Shown piece by piece: positions 8,709 through 17,507 of a DNA stretch of 42,447 bases (the first letter of the stretch is position 1; each line of letters opens with the position of its first letter). The notes beneath the pieces were generated by a model, which worked only from the letters and a program-made list of their open reading frames with translations, made no database searches and had not been told where the DNA came from. The stretch lies in the NCBI GenBank assembly GCA_937925855.1, contig CALAMO010000054.1, forward strand, positions 1 to 42,447, in the 5' to 3' direction. The DNA comes from an uncultured Thiotrichaceae bacterium. GTDB taxonomy: Bacteria; Pseudomonadota; Gammaproteobacteria; Thiotrichales; Thiotrichaceae. The translations under genes and the position numbers were made by a program.

Positions 8709-9866
8709 ATGGACAGTACTTTATCTTCGATCAGCGGCCTTTTTGGCTCGCTGGGTTCCGGCAAACTTGGCCATGCACTGATTGGACTGCTGATACTCAT
8801 TGCCGGGCTTATCATTGTCAGTTTGCTGGCGCGTTTTATCGGGCGTTTAGTCGGGAAGATTGGCTTCATGTCCCGCAATAATCTGGCTAAACCTATTACG
8901 TCACTGATTAAGGCCCTGCTAACCATTTTTGTACTGATGGCAGTGTTACAACACTTCGGCATGACCGATGTGCTGGCGCCATTAAAAGCGATGCTGAACA
9001 AATTTCTGGCCGCTATTCCAAACATTATTGGTGCCGGGGTAATCGCTTATGCCGGTTGGATTATCGCTAAGATTGTGTCCGAGTTGGCGGGGGTGGCGTT
9101 GTTAAAAATGGATCGACAGATTATTCATAGAACCGGCAATAAGAGTATTCAGCTATCAAAAATTGGCAGCAGCTTTATCTTCGCAGCCATTCTCTTACCC
9201 ATCGCGATTGCCGCTCTTGGTGTGCTAAATATTCCTGCGATTACTGAACCTGCCTCAGCGATGTTAAACAAACTATGGGCGGTCATCCCCAATATCATTG
9301 GCGCGGGCATTATCCTTGCGATCACTTACGTTGTTGCCAAACTTGGAATCTCTATTTTGCAGGGTATTCTGGATGGAGTGGGCATCGATGATATGCCACA
9401 AAAAATGGGCGTTAGTGGTTTGTTCAATGCAGCGCTGACGCCCAGCAAACTGATTGGTAATGTGATCATGTTCTTCGCCATGCTGACCGCTGTCACCGCA
9501 GCGGTGAATACCTTAGGCATCGACGTGATCTCGCAGATTTTTGCTCAGGTATTGGGATTTGGTGGTGGTATTCTAGTCGGTGGCGTGATTCTGATGATCG
9601 GTTACGTGCTCAGCAACCTGGCTTATAACAAGCTGCAAGAATTTGGTGCGGGCGCACTGGCGAATATTGCGCGTATTGCGATTCTAGGTTTGGTACTGGC
9701 GATGGGGTTACGCGCTATGGGACTGGCCGATAATATCGTGAACATGGCGTTTGGCTTTACGCTGGCGGCGGTAGCCGTGGCAATTGCATTGGCCTTTGGG
9801 CTGGGTGGGCGTGATGCGGCGCGGCATTTAGCGAATGGCTGGGTACGGAAGATTAGTAAGGACTAA
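8709..9866 (+). CDS. CmpX/MscS-like multipass membrane protein with conserved TM-helix repeats
   Basis: A 385-residue, very hydrophobic inner-membrane protein. Two related segments are visible, AMLNKFLAAIPNIIGAG and AMLNKLWAVIPNIIGAG, each followed by a transmembrane helix. This is the pattern of the conserved TM-helix repeat found in MscS-related proteins such as CmpX. The final segment ends with ALAFGLGGRDAARHL, also typical of that group. The cytoplasmic beta-domain of MscS is absent, so gating by membrane tension is not assured. AAGGAG lies 8 bases before the start. The upstream OmpA-like gene is in the same direction. A role in osmotic or envelope stress is likely but inferred. Confidence 0.8.
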   Translation: MDSTLSSISGLFGSLGSGKLGHALIGLLILIAGLIIVSLLARFIGRLVGKIGFMSRNNLAKPITSLIKALLTIFVLMAVLQHFGMTDVLAPLKAMLNKFLAAIPNIIGAGVIAYAGWIIAKIVSELAGVALLKMDRQIIHRTGNKSIQLSKIGSSFIFAAILLPIAIAALGVLNIPAITEPASAMLNKLWAVIPNIIGAGIILAITYVVAKLGISILQGILDGVGIDDMPQKMGVSGLFNAALTPSKLIGNVIMFFAMLTAVTAAVNTLGIDVISQIFAQVLGFGGGILVGGVILMIGYVLSNLAYNKLQEFGAGALANIARIAILGLVLAMGLRAMGLADNIVNMAFGFTLAAVAVAIALAFGLGGRDAARHLANGWVRKISKD

Positions 9867-9926
9867 TGATCAGTCAGCTGGTTGCGGGTACCTACTAGTC
9901 AAAGGTGCCTGCAACTCTCCAAATCG

Positions 9927-9962
9927 AACAAAAACGCCTCATTATCCCTTTATAATCAGGCG
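9927..9962 (-). terminator. Rho-independent terminator of the lytic transglycosylase gene
   Basis: On the minus strand CGCCTGATTAT and ATAATGAGGCG form an 11-position stem with one mismatch around the loop AAAGGG, followed by TTTTTGTT. It lies just past the transglycosylase stop, in the gap between two convergent genes. Confidence 0.8.
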
Positions 9963-9975
9963 AATCTCCAGTCGT

Positions 9976-11202
9976 CTACTCCACCTCGGTTTCCGTTTTT
10001 AGCACAGCCTGCCGACGCAGCAGCTCCAAGTGTTCAACGGTGGCATACCCATCCGCAGGCCGCCCGACGGCAGATTGCCAGCGGCGTAGCGCCGAGCGGG
10101 TATTTGGCCCGATTTTGCCATCGACGCCCGCCGTGCTGTAGCCAACGGCACTCAGCAGCTCCTGTAACTCACTGCGTTCGGCGTGGCTCAACGCCTGCTC
10201 ATCTTTAGGCCAAGGGGACGCAATCACCTGCTCCCCCCTCAGCCGATCCGCCAACTGCCCCACAGCCAGTGCATAGCTCACCGCATTATTATAACGCCGA
10301 ATCACCTGAAAATTCGGGTACACCATAAACGCCGGGCCGCGATGTCCCGCCGGTAATAAAATATAACTAGCGGCCTCTCCCCCGGAAAGCGGCGCACCCT
10401 GTTGTTGGGTAATCGCATAGTGAGCCGCCCATTGCGGCGCCGTCTTCTGCACCTGCGGATCAGCCAAATGCCAGTCAAAGTCAGCAGGCAAGGTAACTGC
10501 TTCACCCCAGCGCTGTCCCCGTTGCCAACCGGAGGCGACCAGATAATTAGCCGTGGAAGCCAGCGCATCAGGAATACTGTTTTTCAGGTCGCGCCGACCA
10601 TCACCATCGAAATCAACGGCATAGTCCCTCAAAGTAGTCGGCATAAACTGGGTATGTCCCAGAGCCCCAGCCCAGGAACCGCGCAGATCAGAAGGAGCCA
10701 CATCGCCCTGCTGAAGAATATGCAAACCGGCGAGTAACTGCTCGCTCCAAAACGCGCGGCGCGGCTCGCGTCCGCTATAGGCCAGCGTCGCCAGCGACCG
10801 CATGATGTTATAATCCCCGGTGTGCTCACCAAAGCTGCTCTCCATCCCCCAGATCGCAACGAGGTATTCACGCGGCACACCATATTCAGCCACGACGGCA
10901 TCCAGCAGTTTGCGGTATTGCAGCAGCCGCTGCCGCCCTGCTGCAATCCGCTCCACGGAAACAGTCTGTTCGAGGTAATCCCAAATGGCACGGGTAAATT
11001 CTGGCTGATGTGCCTCAAGACGCAATACTTTGCGGTTGGGTAACAGCCCGTTAAACACGGTATGCAGTACGTCTGGACGAATGCCCTGCGCCCGCGCAGC
11101 CTGCCTAAAATCCGCCTGCCAGCGCGTGAAGCGTTCATCCGTCACCGCTGAATACCCGAACAGCATAATGGTTAATAATGAAACGATGGCTATAGCACGC
11201 AC
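9976..11202 (-). CDS. Lytic murein transglycosylase (MltB/SLT_2 family) with peptidoglycan-binding domain
   Basis: A 408-residue exported enzyme that would cleave the MurNAc-GlcNAc bond of peptidoglycan with 1,6-anhydro ring formation. Residues 1-21 form a signal-like N-terminus without a lipobox Cys. The catalytic domain (about 25-320) holds the acid Glu121 in IWGMESSFGEHTGDY, plus ALGHTQFMPT and the Ca-loop-like DFDGDGRRDL. Residues about 345-400 form a PG_binding_1 domain (VDGKIGPNTRSALRRWQ). It starts with GTG at 11202 behind AAGGGA. It is convergent with the CmpX-like gene and has its own terminator. Confidence 0.92.
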   Translation of the reverse strand: MRAIAIVSLLTIMLFGYSAVTDERFTRWQADFRQAARAQGIRPDVLHTVFNGLLPNRKVLRLEAHQPEFTRAIWDYLEQTVSVERIAAGRQRLLQYRKLLDAVVAEYGVPREYLVAIWGMESSFGEHTGDYNIMRSLATLAYSGREPRRAFWSEQLLAGLHILQQGDVAPSDLRGSWAGALGHTQFMPTTLRDYAVDFDGDGRRDLKNSIPDALASTANYLVASGWQRGQRWGEAVTLPADFDWHLADPQVQKTAPQWAAHYAITQQQGAPLSGGEAASYILLPAGHRGPAFMVYPNFQVIRRYNNAVSYALAVGQLADRLRGEQVIASPWPKDEQALSHAERSELQELLSAVGYSTAGVDGKIGPNTRSALRRWQSAVGRPADGYATVEHLELLRRQAVLKTETEVE

Positions 11203-11375
11203 CGGATGCTTTTCCCTTCTACTACGTCCAAAAGTTGTGAACCTGTCCTGGCTCTGCCGTCAATCGCCTTATCATAAACAAATTGCCAACATTAATCAGC
11301 CATCACCCACACTATGCGAATCCCTTAATTTCCGGTATAAAACTGCTAAGTTTACTGGCAGATAAGAGCTTAAAC

Positions 11376-11852
11376 ATGAAGTTGAAACAACTGGCGGCGA
11401 TTGCCGTGCTATTGATCGCAGCGGTTTATCAGTATTTAAGTACCGGGGGTGATAATGCCCAACAGGGTACTCAAAGCCAGACAACTTCCGCCCAGATCGG
11501 CGCGCTACCAGATCAAAACCAAGTCATCAGCCGGATTCGAGCCGCTAAAGACAACAGCTCCGCTAAATTCTGGACGGTGGTACAAGGCGAGGTCATTAAA
11601 AATCTACCGGATGATACCAAAGGCAGCCAACATCAAAAATTCTTAGTTCGAGTTGCCAATGACATTACCCTACTGGTGGCACATAATATCGATCTCGCCC
11701 CGCGCGTACCGGTTAGGGAAGGCGACCGCGTGACGATGCGCGGCGAATATGCCTGGAATAATCGTGGCGGCGTGATCCACTGGACGCACCACGATCCACG
11801 CGGCAAGAAAGAAGGCGGCTGGATTGAGGTTGGCGGTAAACGCTACGAATAA
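11376..11852 (+). CDS. DUF3465 small exported protein
   Basis: A 158-residue protein with an N-terminal hydrophobic signal or anchor (about 4-20) and a mature part carrying FWTVVQGEVIKNLPDD, HQKFLVRVAND, REGDRVTMRGEY and VIHWTHHDP. This matches the DUF3465 family as I remember it: small periplasmic proteins with an OB-fold-like pattern and no established function. The ATG at 11376 is chosen because it gives a standard signal start with AAGAG upstream; the open frame to 11283 has no such features. It is convergent with the MocR regulator 43 bp downstream. Confidence 0.75.
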   Translation: MKLKQLAAIAVLLIAAVYQYLSTGGDNAQQGTQSQTTSAQIGALPDQNQVISRIRAAKDNSSAKFWTVVQGEVIKNLPDDTKGSQHQKFLVRVANDITLLVAHNIDLAPRVPVREGDRVTMRGEYAWNNRGGVIHWTHHDPRGKKEGGWIEVGGKRYE

Positions 11853-11895
11853 TCAGGCGCTGCCGGTCTCTAGAACAGCGTCACATTGACTTAGT

Positions 11896-13353
11896 TCAGC
11901 TGAGTTGTCGTACCAGTGCGGCCAGCTTTTCCACTCCACTGGCAATCCGATCCAATGGGATGGACGATAGCCCAAGCCGGAAATAATGCCGAGGTAAAGG
12001 CTCCTGCATAAAATAGACGTCGCCCGGTTCGATCAAAATACTCTGCTCAGCCGCCCGCTGTTGGAGCTCACGGCAGTCCAGCGTCGGCGGCCCTTCCACC
12101 CAATAGGCCGTCCCCCCAAAGGTCGGCGGCAAAGCGGTATCCGGCAGATGCTGCTGCAACTCATCGCGCAGCAGTTCCCACCGATTGCGGTATACCCGGT
12201 GCAGGCGGCGCACAAACACATCGTGATGGCCTCGCGATAAAAATAACGCAATGATACTTTCATTATTGCCCGGTGCGTGCCGCAGCATCAGTCGCCGCAG
12301 CGCCCGCGCTTCCTGAATCAGTGCCGGTGCGGCCACCAGATAACCAAGGCGCAGTCCCGGTGCCAGTGTTTTCGACAAGCTACCGACGTAAATCACCCGC
12401 CCGCCGCTATCCAAGCTCCACAGTGACGGACTTGGCGTGCCGAGGTAATTAATCTCGCCCTCGTAGTCGTCTTCGATAATAATAAAATCATACTGTTCCG
12501 CTGCGGCCAGTAGCGCCTTGCGCCGTTGCAGCGACATGGTGACCGTGGTCGGTGCCTGATGGCTGGGCGTGACGTAGACATAATCACAGCCCGCCAGTCG
12601 CTCATCTACAATCAAGCCATGTTCATCTACCGGCAAGCCGCGTAACTCTCCCGCCTTCAGCGAAAAGATATTGCGCGCATCTGGATAGCCCGGTTCTTCA
12701 ATGCCGACGCATTGATCCTGCATCAGCAGCCGCCCCAGTATGTACAGCGCGTGCTGCGCACCGAGGGTAATCAGGATTTCATTCTCGGCGGCCCGCACCC
12801 CACGCTGCGGCAAAACGCGAGTTCGAAGCTGCTCTACTAGAGCGGGGGTATCAGCATCAAAATGATCCGTCGCCCAATGGCGGATAGCCGCATTGTTGTG
12901 CGTGTAGCGTGAACAATCCCGCCACTCCGAACTGGGGAATAAGTCGAGATCAATTTGGCCGCTGATGAATGGGTAGTCGTAGGCCTTCCAATCCGGCGGT
13001 TTAACGATATTGCGCTGCGTGCTAAGCGAAACCCCAATCCGTCGATTCCAATCCGGGCCAATGCAATTTTTTTCTGCTGCGACCGCTAGTGGCTTTTTAT
13101 CACGCAGTAGCTCGCTGACAAAATAACCGCTGCGCTCACGCGCCTCCAGATAACCGTCATCCACCAAATGACTATAAGCTTCCATCACCGTGTTGCGTGC
13201 CACCTTAAGCTCTTGCGACAGCTTGCGCGGTGATGGGACTTTTTCTCCGGCTGGGATATAACCATCCAGAATCGCAGTCACCATCAGTTCTCTGATCTGA
13301 GATTGCAGCGTCTTGGTATTATCTGGGTCGAGGTGGAAGAGGTGTTCGCGCAT
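11896..13353 (-). CDS. MocR-type transcriptional regulator (GntR helix-turn-helix plus aminotransferase domain)
   Basis: A 485-residue regulator. Residues 10-80 are a GntR winged helix (PSPRKLSQELKVARNTVMEAY at 40-60). Residues about 125-485 are a fold-type I aminotransferase domain with the PLP-binding Lys328 in YVGSLSKTLAPGLRLGY and the EDDYEGE box (294-300). MocR proteins sense amines or amino acids through PLP; TauR (taurine), PdxR and GabR are known members. Its gene is divergent from an amine oxidase, and a Tau-type importer follows, so it probably controls that block. The taurine assignment is inference. Confidence 0.88.
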   Translation of the reverse strand: MREHLFHLDPDNTKTLQSQIRELMVTAILDGYIPAGEKVPSPRKLSQELKVARNTVMEAYSHLVDDGYLEARERSGYFVSELLRDKKPLAVAAEKNCIGPDWNRRIGVSLSTQRNIVKPPDWKAYDYPFISGQIDLDLFPSSEWRDCSRYTHNNAAIRHWATDHFDADTPALVEQLRTRVLPQRGVRAAENEILITLGAQHALYILGRLLMQDQCVGIEEPGYPDARNIFSLKAGELRGLPVDEHGLIVDERLAGCDYVYVTPSHQAPTTVTMSLQRRKALLAAAEQYDFIIIEDDYEGEINYLGTPSPSLWSLDSGGRVIYVGSLSKTLAPGLRLGYLVAAPALIQEARALRRLMLRHAPGNNESIIALFLSRGHHDVFVRRLHRVYRNRWELLRDELQQHLPDTALPPTFGGTAYWVEGPPTLDCRELQQRAAEQSILIEPGDVYFMQEPLPRHYFRLGLSSIPLDRIASGVEKLAALVRQLS

Positions 13354-13854
13354 CGATTTATTCCAGTGCTAGCGACGCTGGCCGCACTGCCAGCTGCCCA
13401 AACGCAGGAGATACACGCGGCGCGACACGGCGTGCTATCATACAGACCGTATTAGCAGCAAAAACAATCAATATAATCAATGGGCTGCGGCTCACTATCG
13501 CTCTCATCTGCACAATTAACACCTGCGAATCCATACGTAATTTTGCCCTAACCGTCTTGCCTTAATCGGTTATATTTTATCATAACTACTGGTGAAGCAG
13601 TGCAACCTCCGACACAGCGCATATAATCCGCAGCGTAACTATTTCTCCTGCGCGTTACCAGTAGAATATATGCTATTGTAGAAATAAAATTCCAGGGTTT
13701 AAAATTGTGTAATTATGCGGGCCGTAAACCTGCATCAAGTTCTTTTAAAACCTTGGGCTTAAGCCACTAACCGAGCTAGCTGCGGGGTGAAATTTCTCAT
13801 GCGCGGCACTGGGCAGGTTCAGCATTAGTCCCCCTCACTTTGGAGCCGCTTCAC
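13354..13854. promoter_or_regulatory. Divergent control region between mocR-type gene and oxidase
   Basis: A 501-bp non-coding gap between divergent genes. It contains an inverted pair CTACTGGT (13586-13593) and ACCAGTAG (13657-13664), whose outer edges are 79 bp apart, in an AT-rich stretch. This is a candidate binding site for the divergent MocR protein. The oxidase has GGAG about 9 bases before its ATG. No small gene or terminator was recognised. Confidence 0.35.
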
Positions 13855-15180
13855 ATGTCACTGCCTCTCCCTGATTCGCTCTGGGCCGCCACAGCCAACC
13901 CGGCCCCTACACAATCCGCACTGCGGGGGGATATTAAAACGGACGTGGCTATTGTCGGTGCAGGCTTTACCGGCTTGCGCGCTGCGTTAGTCTTAGCACA
14001 GCAAGGTGTTGATGCGGTGGTGGTCGATGCTGGGCAGGTAGGCTGGGGTGCCTCTGGGCGTAACGGCGGGCAGGTCAATCCAATCGCCCACGAATCACCG
14101 GACAACACACGGCACAAATGGGCACAGCAATTCGGCAAGCAGCAGGCCGCTGCCTATACCGAACGCTTCACCCAAATGTACCTCAATTCAGCCGATGAGT
14201 TGTTTGAGCTGGTACGCACTTATAATATTCAATGTGATGCCGAGCAAAATGGCTGGATTCGAGCAGCGCATGGCCCAGCCGCTATTCCCGCGTTTGAACA
14301 GCTCATGCAAGGCTGGAATGCCGTCGGCGCTGGACTGGAACCACTCGACCAAAGCATGCTGCAACAAATGGGCGGCACTCGTAGTTATCAGCGCGGCTGG
14401 CTGGCTAAACGCGGCGGTTCGGTACAGCCCATGTCTTATGCGCGCGGCTTGGCCAGTGCAGCGCTAGCCGCTGGAGCAACGATTTACGCGGACACACCAA
14501 TTAACCGATTACAGCAGCACGGCAAGCACTGGCAGCTCACCAGCGCAGCGGGCACGATCAGTGCCGAGAAGGTATTACTGTGCACCAACGGTTACAGCGA
14601 TGATTTATTTCCAGGCCTGCGCACCTCGATTGTGCCAGTCATTAGCATCCAATCGGCCACACAGGTGCTAAGTGAACAGCAAATCGCAGAAATTCTACCG
14701 GGCCGCCAAACGTTTGCCGACAGCCGTCGGGTAATTTTTTACTGGCGTAAAACGGCGGAAAACCGGCTGGTATTTGGCTCGGCGGGAATAGCCGCTGAAG
14801 TAGCGACCCAGGCTGATCGTCAACGCATTCTCAGCGGCCTACGCACAGTCTACCCACAGTTTCCTGAGCTAAGACCAGAATATATTTGGGGCGGGCGCAT
14901 TGCGGTCACTGCGGATCATTTACCCCACCTCCACCAACCTGCCCCCGGCTTATATGCCGGTCTGGGCTATAACGGGCGCGGTGTCGCGATGGCGACCATG
15001 ATGGGCCGCTTACTGGCCGAGCTGGCGCTGGGCAAAGCGGTGGATGAGATGCCGCTGCCGGTGACTGAGATCAAGAAATACCCCTTCCATCGCTTTCACC
15101 GCACCGGTATCCGCTTGTTAGTGCCCTTCATGGAATTACGTGACCGACGTGAAGCCAGATTAAATAGACCTAAGGCATAA
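13855..15180 (+). CDS. FAD-dependent amine oxidoreductase (DAO family)
   Basis: A 441-residue flavoenzyme of the D-amino-acid-oxidase/PuuB group. The FAD-binding fold starts at residue 30 with VAIVGAGFTGLRAALVLAQQ, followed by GWGASGRNGGQV (63-74); the C-terminal flavin contact is GLGYNGRGVAMATMMG. Family members oxidatively deaminate amines such as gamma-glutamylputrescine, or act as the large subunit of taurine dehydrogenase. The substrate cannot be read from sequence. It is divergent from a MocR regulator and upstream of a Tau-type importer, which favours an imported amine or aminosulfonate. The ATG at 13855 is used, since GGAG sits 9 bases before it; a TTG at 13840 would remove that signal. 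Confidence 0.85.
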   Translation: MSLPLPDSLWAATANPAPTQSALRGDIKTDVAIVGAGFTGLRAALVLAQQGVDAVVVDAGQVGWGASGRNGGQVNPIAHESPDNTRHKWAQQFGKQQAAAYTERFTQMYLNSADELFELVRTYNIQCDAEQNGWIRAAHGPAAIPAFEQLMQGWNAVGAGLEPLDQSMLQQMGGTRSYQRGWLAKRGGSVQPMSYARGLASAALAAGATIYADTPINRLQQHGKHWQLTSAAGTISAEKVLLCTNGYSDDLFPGLRTSIVPVISIQSATQVLSEQQIAEILPGRQTFADSRRVIFYWRKTAENRLVFGSAGIAAEVATQADRQRILSGLRTVYPQFPELRPEYIWGGRIAVTADHLPHLHQPAPGLYAGLGYNGRGVAMATMMGRLLAELALGKAVDEMPLPVTEIKKYPFHRFHRTGIRLLVPFMELRDRREARLNRPKA

Positions 15181-15202
15181 ATTGTGGGCTAGTGATGGAC
15201 AA

Positions 15203-15292
15203 ATGTTTGAAAGCACTTTACCTGAACTCCTGATCACTGGCATTATACTATTAGATGTACTGGCCCTACCGATGCTATTAAGCTTCGGGTAA
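15203..15292 (+). CDS. Possible small membrane peptide (29 residues)
   Basis: A short frame begins MFESTLPELLITGIILLD and ends in LLSFG, and would make one hydrophobic helix. It starts 22 bp after the oxidase stop. The ribosome binding site is weak. It is reported because its composition resembles known small membrane proteins and it sits in an otherwise empty gap. It may be chance. Confidence 0.25.
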   Translation: MFESTLPELLITGIILLDVLALPMLLSFG

Positions 15293-15315
15293 TTTTCAAT
15301 TTAAGGAGGAGTAAG

Positions 15316-15357
15316 CTGGAAATTTTGCTAGTCATCAAACGCTTAGCGTTTTATTGA
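15316..15357 (+). CDS. Possible 13-codon peptide behind a perfect Shine-Dalgarno sequence
   Basis: TTAAGGAGGA (15301-15310) is a near-perfect Shine-Dalgarno sequence with no annotated gene after it. At ideal spacing comes CTG, opening LEILLVIKRLAFY and a TGA. A small hairpin AAACGC-TTA-GCGTTT (15337-15351) lies inside. It could be a leader peptide, a decayed gene start or coincidence. Confidence 0.2.
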   Translation: MEILLVIKRLAFY

Positions 15358-15513
15358 GACAAGCCCCGATTGCTTAGCTCTTTAGTTAAACCCTCCGTTT
15401 ATCAAGCAGCATGCATGGCGTGCACATTTACAGCAGCATGGTTTAAACATGCGCCCTGATGTTGCACACCCTACATGCGTACACATTACCTTAAACAGGG
15501 ATTGATATAATCT

Positions 15514-16485
15514 ATGAATAAATTTACCAAATTAGCTGCGGCTACTGCACTAGCAACTTCACTGGCAACTCCAGCTTTTGCTGCTGATGAACTAAACGTT
15601 GCGTTCTTCCTGGAATGGGCAACGCCAAACCAGATCGCCAAAGTTGAAAAAGCTTATGATGATGCTCTGGGTGTACCCGTTAAATGGACCAACTTTGACG
15701 CTGGCACTCAGATGACCGAAGCTATGCTGGCGGGCGATATCGATATTTCCTTCAGCCAAGGTCTGGCTCCTTTCATTAACGCAGTGAACGCAGATGCACC
15801 CATCAAAATGGTCGGTATCGCGGTACAGTATCCTGCGAACGAGTGTATCGTCAGAGACGGCTCTGGCATCACTAAAGACAATGCTTCCGAGCTGGAAGGC
15901 AGAAAAGTAGCAGTACCACTAGCAACAATGGCTGATTACAGCTTCCGCATGCAGATGCGTGCCCTGGACGTTGATGTAAGTAAAATCACGGTTGTTGATC
16001 AGGTGCCTGCCGATGCCGTTGTTTCACTGGCGGAAGGTAATGTTGACATGGCTTGTGTCTTCGGTGGTAACGCGCTGGCGGGTGCTTTAGAGCAAGGCAA
16101 GCAGTTAATGACCACGGAAGAAATGAATGAAGCGGGCATCATCAGCTTTGACGTGGTTTCAGTCACTGAAAAATTCCTGCAAGAAAATCCTGACATGGTT
16201 AAGACCTTCATGGAAGTGACTGATGCGGCAAACAAAGCGTTTGCTGAAGACCAAAGCAAGCTGTCAGTGATCACTAAAGACTCTGGTCTGAAGGATGATG
16301 ATGCGACTAAAGCACAGATGGCGACCATGGTATTCCCAACAAATGAAGAACAGCTGGAAAAGTACTTTAATGATGGTGGCTTAGCCGCTTCAGCGATTGG
16401 TGTTGTCGGTAACGCTTTCGCGACTGAAGAAAATCCTGCTAAAGAAGACTACAGCGTTGCTATCGATACTTCATTCCTGAAGTAA
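15514..16485 (+). CDS. TauA-type periplasmic substrate-binding protein (taurine/sulfonate/amine)
   Basis: A 323-residue periplasmic binding protein. The signal peptide is residues 1-23, with cleavage after AFA. The mature chain begins ADELNVAFFLEWATPNQIAK and has the NMT1/SsuA-TauA pattern: DAGTQMTEAMLAGDIDISFSQ, LEGRKVAVPLATMADYSFR, and VVSLAEGNVDMACVFGGNAL. It delivers substrate to the TauB/TauC-type proteins encoded next. The ligand is probably taurine or a related small amine or sulfonate, by family and by the MocR and oxidase neighbours. A terminator follows at once, which usually keeps binding protein made in excess over the membrane parts. Confidence 0.85.
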   Translation: MNKFTKLAAATALATSLATPAFAADELNVAFFLEWATPNQIAKVEKAYDDALGVPVKWTNFDAGTQMTEAMLAGDIDISFSQGLAPFINAVNADAPIKMVGIAVQYPANECIVRDGSGITKDNASELEGRKVAVPLATMADYSFRMQMRALDVDVSKITVVDQVPADAVVSLAEGNVDMACVFGGNALAGALEQGKQLMTTEEMNEAGIISFDVVSVTEKFLQENPDMVKTFMEVTDAANKAFAEDQSKLSVITKDSGLKDDDATKAQMATMVFPTNEEQLEKYFNDGGLAASAIGVVGNAFATEENPAKEDYSVAIDTSFLK

Positions 16486-16537
16486 AAACAACGCGCAGTT
16501 TTCAGGTAGCGCCGTTATCAACGGTGCTTGCCTTACA

Positions 16538-16572
16538 AACTGGCCGGTTATCAATCGGCCAGTTGCTTTTTT
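16538..16572 (+). terminator. Rho-independent terminator/attenuator after the Tau-type binding protein
   Basis: AACTGGCCG (16538-16546) and CGGCCAGTT (16556-16564) form a perfect 9-bp stem around a 9-base loop, followed by GC and a T6 run. It lies between the binding protein and the ATPase gene, so it probably lowers expression of the downstream genes. Confidence 0.85.
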
Positions 16573-16701
16573 AAGCAAGATCAAACACAGGTGCTTGGTT
16601 AATAACTTAACGATCCACACGTGTCCCTCCATTCCTGCAAACCAGTATACGCGCTTCACACAGGCGTTATGTTGCTGACATACTAAACAGGTTCTAGATT
16701 A

Positions 16702-17505
16702 ATGAGTGATTTGATTGCCGATAAGGTCAATATGGTGTTCACCACACCGACCGGGGGTAAGGTACATGCCCTCAAAGACGTTAGCTTTACTTTAAAAGAA
16801 GGCGAACTATTGTCTGTGCTGGGGCCTTCTGGCTGCGGCAAAACCACACTGCTTAACATTATCGCGGGCTTTAATCGCCCTACCGGCGGCGCATTCTATT
16901 TGGGTGATCACGAGATTAGCGGCCCCGATACCGAACGCGGCATGGTGTTTCAGCAGGGCGCCTTATTCGAATGGCTGACCGTAGCGGAAAATGTAAACTT
17001 CGGCCTGCGCATGAAGAAAGCCAATAAAAAAGAAACTGCCAGAAAAGTCGAAGAATGGCTGGAAATCGTTGGCCTACAGGGTTTTGGCGATACGCCGACC
17101 TATCAGCTTTCCGGTGGAATGCAACAGCGGGTTGCCTTAGCACGCTGCCTGATTAACGACCCCGACCTGATCCTGATGGATGAACCCCTAGGCGCGCTGG
17201 ATGCACTGACCCGTGAAAAAATGCAGAGTCTAGTGCTGAAAATCTGGAAAGAAACCGGCAAGACCATCATGATTATCACCCACTCGGTAGAAGAAGCCCT
17301 ATTACTGGGTGAGCGGCTATTTGTTATGGCCCCCCGCCCCGGACGCTTACACAAGGAATACCGTCTGCCGTTCGCAGAAAAAGGCGTTGATGGCGATATG
17401 CGCGATATTAAGAACTCGGCTGAGTTTGCACAGGTTCGCGAAGAAATTTTAACCATGATCTGGGATATGGAAGAAGAGATTATGGGCAAGGCGGAGGCAG
17501 CCTAA
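16702..17505 (+). CDS. TauB/SsuB-type ABC importer ATP-binding protein
   Basis: A 267-residue ATPase that powers the importer. Walker A is GPSGCGKT (41-48), the Q-loop FQQGALFEW (83-91), the signature LSGGMQQR (136-143), Walker B LILMDE (156-161) and the switch IITHSVEEA. The sequence is of the nitrate/taurine/sulfonate class. The permease gene starts two bases after its stop. The 216 bp before it hold the binding-protein terminator and could also contain a second promoter. Confidence 0.9.
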   Translation: MSDLIADKVNMVFTTPTGGKVHALKDVSFTLKEGELLSVLGPSGCGKTTLLNIIAGFNRPTGGAFYLGDHEISGPDTERGMVFQQGALFEWLTVAENVNFGLRMKKANKKETARKVEEWLEIVGLQGFGDTPTYQLSGGMQQRVALARCLINDPDLILMDEPLGALDALTREKMQSLVLKIWKETGKTIMIITHSVEEALLLGERLFVMAPRPGRLHKEYRLPFAEKGVDGDMRDIKNSAEFAQVREEILTMIWDMEEEIMGKAEAA

Positions 17506-17507
17506 TC

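Larger units (their letters stand above)
15181..15513 (+). promoter_or_regulatory. Leader region before the Tau-type binding protein
   Basis: A 333-bp gap. It holds the two doubtful short frames described at 15203 and 15316 and presumably the promoter of the binding-protein gene. A TATAAT at 15506-15511 is too close to the ATG (15514) to be its normal -10 box. No convincing promoter pair was found. Confidence 0.35.

Noticed and set aside
15506-15511. TATAAT as the -10 box of the binding-protein gene
   Set aside because: It ends two bases before the ATG, so a start site would fall inside the coding region, and no -35 box is in place.
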